DNA of 32,459 nucleotides from Vampirovibrionales bacterium (GTDB lineage Bacteria > Cyanobacteriota > Vampirovibrionia > Vampirovibrionales > JAGQHJ01), in contig JANWIO010000025.1 in the NCBI GenBank assembly GCA_025449835.1, positions 1 to 32,459 of the forward strand. Reading direction: 5' to 3'. The notes below the pieces were generated by a model. That model was not told the DNA's origin, made no database searches, and worked only from the letters and a program-made list of their open reading frames with translations. The first letter of the stretch is position 1. Each line of letters opens with the position of its first letter. This document shows positions 26,420-32,459 of this stretch, one piece after another. A program made the position numbers and the translations under genes.

Positions 26420-27274
26420 TTATGCAATCCGTAATGTCAAACACTTTGCAGAGCCACCAGATTTAAGGTATTCACTGAGATCAAGCTGAATCACTTGAAA
26501 CCCTTTTTCTTCCAGAACGCCCGCAAGACGATGGGAGCCTTGATTGAAGATAACCGTGTTGTTGATGTTAACGGTATTGCATGCAAAGCGGCTGGCTTCT
26601 TCAGCGGTCACCGGAATCCGTTTTTCCACTGGAATGTTGGCTTCAATAACCCGCTTTCCGTATTCATCAAACGCCTCTGGATAATACAGGAAATAATCGT
26701 TATAAAGGGGGCAAATACACACATCAATATGATAAAACCGGGAGTCGATTAACTCCATGGAAAGCACCGGCAAGCCGGTTTCTTTGGTGATAATGTGGTG
26801 AGAGAGAATATCTGTACGGGTTTTGTATCCTGCGAAAACACGATCTTTCCAAATTAAGGCATCGCCTGCACCTTCAAAAAACAAGTCTTCCGGCATGGTC
26901 ACGGTTCGATAGCCGTTTTCATTGAACCATTTTTCACAAAAAGGTTCTTCCGGCTGCCGTTCGGGATATTTGTAGTGAGCAATAATGGCGGTGTCTTTGT
27001 ACACAAAAGCAGCATTAGCCGTAAAAACCAAATCGGGTAATCCATCTACCGGCGGCATTAAATGAACCTGAGCGCCGGCCTTTTGGGTAATGGCGTGATA
27101 AAGGTTTTCCCATTGTTTTTTGGCTAAATCAACATCAACAGCCCCTTGGGTCATCCAGGGATTGATGGCGTACGCCACGGTGAAGTAATCCGGTGGGCTC
27201 ATCAGGATGTGGGGCTTGCTTTTGTCTTGTAGTAGACTTTTCATCACACAACTATCGGGCAACGGGTTGGGCAT
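26420..27274 (-). CDS. Arginine dihydrolase (ArgZ/AgrE N-terminal type)
   Basis: A 284-residue guanidine-group-modifying enzyme matching the N-terminal catalytic domain of cyanobacterial ArgZ/AgrE, which turns arginine into ornithine, CO2 and two NH3. Numbered from ATG 27274: MSPPDYFTVAYAINPWM near the start, D81 and N87 (PDLVFTANAA), E134 (FFEGAGDA), H182 (RFYHIDVCICPL) and nucleophile C278 in GGSAKCLTL at the very end. Asn in TAN is the residue tied to the dihydrolase rather than deiminase reaction in ArgZ (from memory of the family). Unlike cyanobacterial proteins it stops after this domain. AGGAG lies 9 bases before ATG 27274 (3 before ATG 27280). The first 20 bases overlap the end of the LOR-domain gene, implying coupled translation. 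Dimethylargininase is the main alternative. Confidence 0.8.
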   Translation of the reverse strand: MPNPLPDSCVMKSLLQDKSKPHILMSPPDYFTVAYAINPWMTQGAVDVDLAKKQWENLYHAITQKAGAQVHLMPPVDGLPDLVFTANAAFVYKDTAIIAHYKYPERQPEEPFCEKWFNENGYRTVTMPEDLFFEGAGDALIWKDRVFAGYKTRTDILSHHIITKETGLPVLSMELIDSRFYHIDVCICPLYNDYFLYYPEAFDEYGKRVIEANIPVEKRIPVTAEEASRFACNTVNINNTVIFNQGSHRLAGVLEEKGFQVIQLDLSEYLKSGGSAKCLTLRIA

Positions 27275-27776
27275 GAACATTTTCTCCTAAGGTGGGTAAT
27301 ATTTTAATTCCGTTATCCCCCACCACAACCAAATTGCCTTGTTTCACCTCTTTTGTTTTTTGTAAATGAGCTGATTTGGTTTTGGGATCAAGCACAATTA
27401 CCAAGTCAATACCTTGACGTTCAACGGGGAGCCATTGGTCTTGATATAGAATTTCGGTAGGTGGGTTTAAACGGATATAAGCATTCTCTGGAACAACACC
27501 ATCTTTCGGGCATGGTTCGAGATCAACGGCATGATCCATCAGTGTTTTAACACCGTAGGGTTTTAATTCCTCCAATAAGGTTGTTAATAGTGGTTGATCT
27601 TCTGTCCACACTGAAATTTGTGCTGTTGAGATATCATTTTTTTTCTGACCAATTTGAAGATCGTTGATTTGATACTCACACCCAGCCGCTTGAATCTTAT
27701 CTATCACTTTGGCCAGTGTAAGCGAATCAATGATATGGCCGGACAATTCAATAATCGTAAAATTTGAAGATGGCAT
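27252..27776 (-). CDS. LOR/SDH-type conserved-domain protein (stand-alone)
   Basis: A 174-residue protein resembling the LOR/SDH bifunctional-enzyme conserved domain that sits in the middle of cyanobacterial AgrE and at the front of archaeal ornithine cyclodeaminase. Seen: IELSGHIIDSLTLAKVIDKI (9-28), the YQINDLQIGQ and STAQISV segments, then DGVVPENAY and VVVGDNGIKILP near the end. The NAD-binding cyclodeaminase half that normally follows is missing. The gene overlaps the arginine dihydrolase start, so the two products are probably made together and may form one complex. Role is inferred: assembly, or regulation by an amino acid. ATG 27776 has GGAG 10 bases upstream. Confidence 0.7.
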   Translation of the reverse strand: MPSSNFTIIELSGHIIDSLTLAKVIDKIQAAGCEYQINDLQIGQKKNDISTAQISVWTEDQPLLTTLLEELKPYGVKTLMDHAVDLEPCPKDGVVPENAYIRLNPPTEILYQDQWLPVERQGIDLVIVLDPKTKSAHLQKTKEVKQGNLVVVGDNGIKILPTLGENVHAQPVAR

Positions 27777-27980
27777 CGCTAAAAAGCTCCAATTAACCCT
27801 TATTTCTTATTTAGGTTTAACAAAAATCTTTTTCTGCGTCCACCCTCAACAAAATTTAGGCATGTCTTACAAGGGGTTAGTGACATCTGTTGTATATATT
27901 TGTTACGGATTAAGCAATTTTGAGTTGCAAAATGTTTTTATTCAATTACGAGATGCAATATTTTAGGAGAGTGTGGAACC
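27777..27980. other. AT-rich divergent intergenic region
   Basis: A gap of 204 bases between the leftward arginine genes and the rightward small ORF. The broader stretch without a sizeable gene runs to 28229. It is AT-rich, with no clear promoter consensus on either strand and no hairpin with a T-run. Confidence 0.4.
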
Positions 27981-28148
27981 ATGTTTATGGACTTTGATAA
28001 ATCCAAATCAGACGATGGGAAGCAAGACGCAAAAAGCTTATCAAATCTGTTATCCAAAAAGCAGGAATACGGAAAAATCTTTTCACAGTATTCGCGATCG
28101 TGGCAAGCTTTGCAAACCATTTTTCTGGAGGATCTCATTTTATCCTAG
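27981..28148 (+). CDS. Candidate 55-residue protein upstream of the sigma factor
   Basis: ATG 27981 to TAG 28148 encodes 55 residues: an acidic/basic start (MFMDFDKSKSDDGKQDAKSL), a charged middle and a hydrophobic-aromatic end (SWQALQTIFLEDLILS). AGGAG at 27965-27969 lies 11 bases upstream, slightly long. It precedes the sigma-factor promoter. No family is recognised. Its sequence looks protein-like (helical, amphipathic), but the evidence is modest. Confidence 0.35.
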   Translation: MFMDFDKSKSDDGKQDAKSLSNLLSKKQEYGKIFSQYSRSWQALQTIFLEDLILS

Positions 28149-28150
28149 CT

Positions 28151-28167
28151 ATCCTATAAAATAGGAT
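28151..28167. promoter_or_regulatory. Palindrome at the sigma-factor promoter
   Basis: ATCCTAT-AAA-ATAGGAT is a perfect 7+7 inverted repeat whose right end overlaps the predicted -35 box by two bases. A related half-site ATCCTA starts 9 bases to the left (28142). It could be an operator, or a short terminator hairpin for the upstream 55-residue ORF, but no T-run follows. Confidence 0.5.
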
Positions 28168-28194
28168 GACGAGTTTTAAACTTTCATATACAAT
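28166..28194 (+). promoter_or_regulatory. Predicted promoter of the sigma factor gene
   Basis: ATGACG (28166-28171, 4 of 6), 17-base spacer, TACAAT (28189-28194, 5 of 6), 35 bases ahead of the ATG. Confidence 0.4.
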
Positions 28195-28229
28195 GGATTC
28201 ATCTCACGACGCGTTTATCGAAAGCAAAT

Positions 28230-28895
28230 ATGTCCTCTACATCAGCCAATACACCTGAACAACCCCAAAAACGTACAGTTTACGATTATGTTGAACTGAT
28301 TGAAACTGTTGCGCGTGTTGAATATAGCCGTTTACCGAATCATTTAATTGATTACAGTGAACTGGTGAATATTGGTGCTATTGCAGTTCATGTGCTCCTT
28401 ACCCAGAATCCTGATACAGAATACAATATTACCTATTTATCCACTGCCATTAAATGGGCGGTCCGAAATGAGTTACGATATCGGTATAAGTGGTATTCCT
28501 TAAAACAGACCAGTACCGATGAGTCTGACGATGACGCTCAATCCGATGATGATTCGGGTGCAGAAGTCTCCAAAGATCATGTGCGGGAAGCCGTATACGA
28601 AACAATTCTTTCCTCAGATGCTATGCAGGCAGCAGATAACCCGATGGAGCTTAGAGATGATTCTCAAGGTCCCGAAGAAAATGCAGAACTCACTGAAATG
28701 GCCATTGTTGTTCGAGAATCCATTGCCAAGTTGCCCCAACGAGAACGTCAAATTTTAGAGGCTCGATTTTATAAGAATATGAAAATGCGTGAAATTGGTG
28801 AAATCTATAATATTTCACCGTCTCGTATTTCCCGTATTCTGCAATCTGGGCTCAACAAGGTGAAGCGAGACCTTCAACGAAGAGGCTATGCTTAA
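28230..28895 (+). CDS. Alternative RNA polymerase sigma factor (sigma70 family)
   Basis: A 221-residue group 3-like sigma factor. Region 2 (about 20-90) shows VEYSRLPNHLIDYSELVNIGAI and the helix TYLSTAIKWAVRNELRYRYKWY, which resembles the FliA/WhiG layout. Region 4 (about 155-215) ends with LPQRERQILEARFYKNMKMREIG and the helix-turn-helix ISPSRISRILQSGLNKVKRDL. Between them is a very acidic linker (DESDDDAQSDDDSG, 97-110) and no recognisable region 3. It should direct core polymerase to a special promoter set; flagellar or developmental roles are possible by resemblance only. No anti-sigma gene is evident. The Shine-Dalgarno sequence is poor (GAAAG). It converges on the hypothetical membrane protein with a 4-base gap. 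Confidence 0.85.
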   Translation: MSSTSANTPEQPQKRTVYDYVELIETVARVEYSRLPNHLIDYSELVNIGAIAVHVLLTQNPDTEYNITYLSTAIKWAVRNELRYRYKWYSLKQTSTDESDDDAQSDDDSGAEVSKDHVREAVYETILSSDAMQAADNPMELRDDSQGPEENAELTEMAIVVRESIAKLPQRERQILEARFYKNMKMREIGEIYNISPSRISRILQSGLNKVKRDLQRRGYA

Positions 28896-28899
28896 AAAC

Positions 28900-29529
28900 T
28901 TATTCTAGATGGTCTAATTCAAAATAATTAAACGCATCTTCTTGATTTTCACCGGTTAACTCACATTTAAACCGATGTAAAGCATATAGGCAGATGCCAA
29001 GACTTGATGTAATAGCCAGGGTCCCCTTGTGTCCCACAGAAGGCATTCTGAAACAAGAGGCTAAATATTGCCTTGCGGGTCGGCTCACTTCCCAAACGGC
29101 TTTGCTTACATTGGCAACACCTCGCCATGAGTTTTTTCCGACAAAACGACCCGATATTCCTAAATTTCTGGCAATGCCCGTTAAACTTAGGTTGCAGCCA
29201 TACGTTAATCCGATGACAGCAAGAGATAAGGGGATTAGGTTATCTTTTAGAAGCCCTATAAAATGTTTGACGTGGATTATTGGTCGTCTAATGAAGTGAA
29301 AATTCCCCGGCTCAAAAAGCCGATGTTTAATCCTCGTTAACGTTTCATTCCCAGAATAATCCCGCATCTTTTCCATCATATGTTCAATGGAATCATCAAT
29401 AAACATCTGCTCTTCTTCCCGTGTAGATTCCTGGCTAGCCAGTTGCCTGTTGTCGTTAATCATCGTCAGTCCAAGAGCAGCTCCGCCAAAAGCTGCTATT
29501 TTCGAGATGATGCCTGGTGATGTACTCAT
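28900..29529 (-). CDS. Hypothetical membrane-associated protein (209 aa)
   Basis: A protein of no recognised family. It has a Gly/Ala-rich hydrophobic N-terminus (8-24), an acidic stretch (34-50), a basic middle (66-90), a probable membrane helix at about 97-119 and a weaker one at 170-186. The ATG shares four bases (ATGA, 29526-29529) with the stop of the Pro-rich gene upstream, so translation is coupled and the products likely act together. The end of the gene faces the sigma factor. Confidence 0.65.
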   Translation of the reverse strand: MSTSPGIISKIAAFGGAALGLTMINDNRQLASQESTREEEQMFIDDSIEHMMEKMRDYSGNETLTRIKHRLFEPGNFHFIRRPIIHVKHFIGLLKDNLIPLSLAVIGLTYGCNLSLTGIARNLGISGRFVGKNSWRGVANVSKAVWEVSRPARQYLASCFRMPSVGHKGTLAITSSLGICLYALHRFKCELTGENQEDAFNYFELDHLE

Positions 29530-30761
29530 GACGATAAGCCTCTTTCTGATGGTGCTGTGCTACTAAATCTTTGTCCAGGGTGTGGATACATTCCTGGAGG
29601 CATAGGGCCTGGTTGCATTGGCCCTGGGGTAAATCCTCTGTTTGCCACCAAGGGCCTTGGTGGCATCATTTGTGGCGGGTAAGGCAGTCCAGGTTTTTGT
29701 GTCATAGACATGGGATGATTTGCTTGTGTGAGGTTTGCTGCTGCTAATGCCTGACCTGGCGGTACCGGTGGCAGAATTTGTTGTTCCATGGGAGCCTCTT
29801 CTGGAAGATTCTCCGGTGGGCTAGGGAGCTTGGGAAATGTTAATTGTCTTCCTCCGGGTGGCTGCTTTGAGGCAAGGGCTTTTTCAAGACCCGCTTTTTG
29901 TCCATTTTTGTATTGGGCTAGGATGTCTTTAATATCGTTTGCTTCAAAACCATATAAGCCAGACCGTTTACTGAGGGTATTTAATTTTGACAGAATAGCA
30001 GGTGTTGGATCTTGAATATTATTGAGGCGCATCTGCATGATAATGGGTTGGCGCACGATTGAGCTTGGATCATCCAACACTTTCAGCAGTAGGGCCTCTG
30101 CATATTTGCGATACTGGGGCTTGGATAACAACTCTGGTGTGGTTTCAAAAATCTTACCCAGATCTGTGGCACCTTCTAAGCGTGTTTCTTCGCCATCTAA
30201 TCGGTTTTTATTGCTCAATTTTTCATTAATTTTTTGCACCATGGCTGGTGTTAGCTGGGCCGTGTCTTCAATGGATTTTGGTAAGGGTTCTGATTCTTTT
30301 TTGTTTGCGGGTTGCAGTGGTTCCGGTGGCTTATTTTGTGCTGCGGGTGATGCAATGGGTTGGGCAGCAGGAGGTTGATTGGGTTGTCCCCAAGAATAAT
30401 ACGACGTGGGGTTGTATTGGTAAAAATTTGACATCCCTGGCGGAATGTATCCATAGCCATAAGGCAGGTGCTTATTAAACAGACACGGTGCAATGGCATC
30501 TGGTGGTGGAATAACAGATGATAAAGGGCTCAATGGAACTGTTTGGGCTAATGGCCCGGCTGGTGTTTGGACAGGTCCTGGTGGAATTAATGGCTGCGCC
30601 TGCTGCATAATGGGTTGATAATAAGAATTCCCAAATGCATTTGAAGTAACCTGGGGAGACATACCCATTGGTGGCAAAGATAAGGCATTGGCGGCCGAAA
30701 TTCCCATGGTATTGAAACCCTGTGGTGTTATAGTTTGATAATTTGGTACTGCGTAATTCAA
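29526..30761 (-). CDS. Pro-rich protein with central helical domain, hypothetical
   Basis: A 411-residue protein with no signal peptide. Residues 1-165 are rich in Pro, Gln, Tyr and Asn (for example YQYNPTSYYSWGQPNQPP) and look disordered. Residues about 165-300 are charged and helical, with a HEAT-like flavour (YRKYAEALLLKVLDDPSSIV). Residues 300-411 are again Pro/Met/Gly-rich, with PGPMQPGPMPPGMYPHPG. It resembles a scaffold or condensate-type protein more than an enzyme; this is inference. The start is TTG 30761 with GGGGG 7 bases upstream. It is coupled to the membrane protein gene by an ATGA overlap. Confidence 0.7.
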   Translation of the reverse strand: MNYAVPNYQTITPQGFNTMGISAANALSLPPMGMSPQVTSNAFGNSYYQPIMQQAQPLIPPGPVQTPAGPLAQTVPLSPLSSVIPPPDAIAPCLFNKHLPYGYGYIPPGMSNFYQYNPTSYYSWGQPNQPPAAQPIASPAAQNKPPEPLQPANKKESEPLPKSIEDTAQLTPAMVQKINEKLSNKNRLDGEETRLEGATDLGKIFETTPELLSKPQYRKYAEALLLKVLDDPSSIVRQPIIMQMRLNNIQDPTPAILSKLNTLSKRSGLYGFEANDIKDILAQYKNGQKAGLEKALASKQPPGGRQLTFPKLPSPPENLPEEAPMEQQILPPVPPGQALAAANLTQANHPMSMTQKPGLPYPPQMMPPRPLVANRGFTPGPMQPGPMPPGMYPHPGQRFSSTAPSERGLSS

Positions 30762-30783
30762 AGATAGACCCCCAGCATTCCCC

Positions 30784-30810
30784 TATATATATAAAACCAA
30801 CTTGCTCCAA
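30784..30810 (-). promoter_or_regulatory. Possible promoter of the Pro-rich gene
   Basis: On the minus strand TTGGAG (30805-30810) is followed by an alternating TA run (30784-30793) at roughly -10 distance, with the TTG start 23 bases further. The spacing is ambiguous because the TA run offers several registers. Confidence 0.3.
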
Positions 30811-30986
30811 AAAGTTGCTGATTTTCCTATATCTATGTGAGGAAATTACTTTTAGAACCCTTTATGATGAGAGAGCTATAGAATGTCTCTTTAGCGGTGG
30901 CGTATTTTCCGGTTGATTGGGAAAATAAATGCCTGAAAAGAAAAAGAATATTGTTAAAATACACCAGAAACATTTTTATCGAAAAG

Positions 30987-32039
30987 ATGATGAAACCCCA
31001 CCTTCACTTACATACCGGTCGAATCATTGGCCCAGGACAGCCAGCCTATATTATTGCGGAAATTGGCAGTAATCATGATGGTTCTTTGGACAGGGCCAAA
31101 CAGCTTGTTGAGCAGGCTTATTCTGCTGGGGCAGATGCTGTAAAACTTCAATCTTTTCGGGTCAACACGCTGATTAATTCGTTTTGGAAACCTGATGGTC
31201 ATTGGGAAGCCCATCGAGCGTGGGATACCCTTGAGAAATTAACCGTTCCTGAAGCCTGGCATGCAACGCTTCAGGATTTTTGCCAGCAATTGGGCATTGA
31301 TTTTCTGTCGGCTCCTTTTGATGAAGACAGACTGGCTTTGCTGGAGGGTTTAAATGTTCCCTTGATCAAAATTGCCTCTGGCGATTTAACCTACCATCAC
31401 TTTTTACAGCAGGTTGGGCAATTAAAACGCCCTGTCATCTTATCCACAGGCTTATCCTATTTAGGTGAAGTAGAAAAAGCATTGCAGATTTTAGAGGACG
31501 CAGGTTGTGACCAAGTGGCATTACTGCATTGCGTATCTCTGTATCCACCCACTTTTGAAGATGCCAATATTCGGGCAATGGTAACCATGCATCAAGCATT
31601 TAAAGTTCCTGTTGGTTACTCTGATCACACGCCTGGAACGACTGTTCCAGTTGGTGCAGTGGCATTAGGTGCCTCAATTATTGAAAAACACATTACCGAT
31701 GACAAGACTCGTCCCGGTCCAGACCATCCTTATGCCTTAGATGTTCCTGAATTTACGCAAATGGTTTCTCAAATTCGACAATTGGAATTGGCACTGGGTG
31801 ATGGGATCAAAAGGCCAGCGCCTGGAGAAATTGGAGAACGTGTTGGTGCCAGACGTGGGCTTTATGCCAACCAAGATTTATCTCAAGGGCAAACCCTGAG
31901 TTTAGAAATGCTGAAGATTGTTAGGCATGCTTACCCGGAAGGGATTCCAGCAGAAAATTTTGCCATGGTGCAAGGCAAAAAGCTAAAACGGGATATTAAG
32001 GCTCATGAAATCCTCACTTGGGAGAGTCTTGCTCCATGA
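30987..32039 (+). CDS. neuB: NeuB-type nonulosonic acid synthase
   Basis: A cytosolic aldolase-like enzyme that condenses phosphoenolpyruvate with an N-acyl-mannosamine or related 6-carbon sugar to give a nonulosonic acid (sialic, legionaminic or pseudaminic). Seen from ATG 30987 (350 residues): YIIAEIGSNHDGSLDRAK, SAGADAVKLQSFR, the IKIASGDLTYHHFL and GYSDHTPG segments, EKHITDDKTRPGPDH with the metal and PEP site, and a C-terminal SAF (antifreeze-like) domain from about 285. The frame is open to GTG 30897, but the added 30 residues are not family sequence; neither start has a good Shine-Dalgarno site, and ATG 30990 is equally possible. The stop overlaps the cytidylyltransferase start (ATGA). 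Which acid is made cannot be read. Confidence 0.88.
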   Translation: MMKPHLHLHTGRIIGPGQPAYIIAEIGSNHDGSLDRAKQLVEQAYSAGADAVKLQSFRVNTLINSFWKPDGHWEAHRAWDTLEKLTVPEAWHATLQDFCQQLGIDFLSAPFDEDRLALLEGLNVPLIKIASGDLTYHHFLQQVGQLKRPVILSTGLSYLGEVEKALQILEDAGCDQVALLHCVSLYPPTFEDANIRAMVTMHQAFKVPVGYSDHTPGTTVPVGAVALGASIIEKHITDDKTRPGPDHPYALDVPEFTQMVSQIRQLELALGDGIKRPAPGEIGERVGARRGLYANQDLSQGQTLSLEMLKIVRHAYPEGIPAENFAMVQGKKLKRDIKAHEILTWESLAP

Positions 32040-32459
32040 CACAGGAAAAAACAATTGGCATTTTAATTGCCAGGATGACATCAAGTCGTTTACCCGGTAA
32101 GGCCTTACGGATGGTTGGCAATAAGCCGCTTTTGGCATATTCCTTAGAGCGTCTCAAAGCCGTGGAAGGAATTGATGAAGTCTGGTTAGCAACAACCCAA
32201 CATCCTTCAGACGAAGCACTTCTATTATGGGCCATTGAACAAGGTATTCAGCCTTTTGCATACGCTGGTGAAATCGATGATGTTGTTGGCCGGATTTCTG
32301 CTGTCGTGGAAAAAGCAGAGGCTCACCGATTTATCATGGTTTTAGGAGATACCCCTTTCCCCGATATCCGTTTAATGAATCGTTTCCTAAAAACAATGGA
32401 TGAGCATCCTGAATGGGAGTCTGTAGGTGTAAAATCTCTCAATGGGCAACCTTCTGTGC
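32036..32459 (+). CDS. SpsF-like cytidylyltransferase (3' partial)
   Basis: The first 141 residues of a nucleotidyltransferase of the SpsF/CMP-sugar group. It has IGILIARMTSSRLPGKALRM (7-26) for the CTP loop, a LATTQHPSD segment, DDVVGR and the acidic FIMVLGDTPFPD metal site. It probably activates the NeuB product (or a precursor) with CTP for transfer to a surface polymer or protein. ATG 32036 overlaps the neuB stop by 4 bases. The gene runs off the window. Confidence 0.82.
   Translation, partial: MTQEKTIGILIARMTSSRLPGKALRMVGNKPLLAYSLERLKAVEGIDEVWLATTQHPSDEALLLWAIEQGIQPFAYAGEIDDVVGRISAVVEKAEAHRFIMVLGDTPFPDIRLMNRFLKTMDEHPEWESVGVKSLNGQPSV

Noticed and set aside
27709-27966. 85-residue rightward ORF at the LOR gene promoter
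   Set aside because: Its first third is antisense to the LOR gene, there is no Shine-Dalgarno site, and the composition is AT-driven.
1-32459. CRISPR array, tRNA, rRNA, insertion sequence or phage attachment site
   Set aside because: No regularly spaced repeats, no tRNA-like cloverleaf or rRNA segment, and no transposase or integrase frame was noticed on either strand.

Overview
The window is about 32.5 kb of dense bacterial sequence with moderate GC, Shine-Dalgarno-led genes and several TTG starts. An outer-membrane-type (diderm) lifestyle is suggested by a two-partner-secretion haemagglutinin, an MsbA-like exporter and a nonulosonic-acid (sialic-acid-like) synthesis pair. An arginine dihydrolase of the cyanobacterial ArgZ/AgrE type, together with a LOR/SDH-domain protein, hints at the cyanobacterial side of the tree, possibly a non-photosynthetic relative of the Vampirovibrio/Melainabacteria kind. 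That placement is inference; no rRNA, tRNA, CRISPR array or insertion sequence was seen.

Layout. 1-2565 (minus): a filamentous-haemagglutinin-like secreted protein whose frame is broken by one in-frame TAG and continues to the window edge. 2953-3627: a divergent guanylate-kinase-like protein with a run of ten C inside the gene. 3635-6484 (minus): a large cytoplasmic PAS/GAF histidine kinase. 6681-8882: a tiny double zinc ribbon, an M18 aminopeptidase and a 64-residue hypothetical protein. 8883-9362: a gene-free stretch with a clear intrinsic terminator and a promoter. 9363-11222: MsbA-like ABC exporter. 11267-12871 (minus): a short glycogen-phosphorylase-fold protein that lacks the PLP lysine. 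13193-14122: DMT/EamA transporter.

14166-23817 is the metabolic centrepiece: one apparent operon behind a good sigma70-type promoter overlapped by an inverted repeat. Its seven genes are CoA-acylating semialdehyde dehydrogenase, dihydropyrimidinase, beta-ureidopropionase, class III aminotransferase, NCS1 nucleobase permease, PreT and PreA. Read as a pathway, uracil (or thymine) is imported and reduced by PreTA. The ring is opened by dihydropyrimidinase and the product decarbamoylated to beta-alanine (or beta-aminoisobutyrate). This is transaminated to malonate semialdehyde (or its methyl form) and oxidised to acetyl-CoA (propionyl-CoA). Every step from import to CoA ester is covered.

23886-26039: TPR protein fused to an OGT-like (GT41) glycosyltransferase. 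26046-27776 (minus): a LOR-domain protein and an overlapping arginine dihydrolase, then a small membrane protein. 27981-30761: a 55-residue ORF, an alternative sigma factor preceded by a palindrome, and a convergent, translationally coupled pair (Pro-rich protein plus membrane protein) of unknown function. 30987-32459: a NeuB-type synthase overlapping an SpsF-like cytidylyltransferase that runs off the window.
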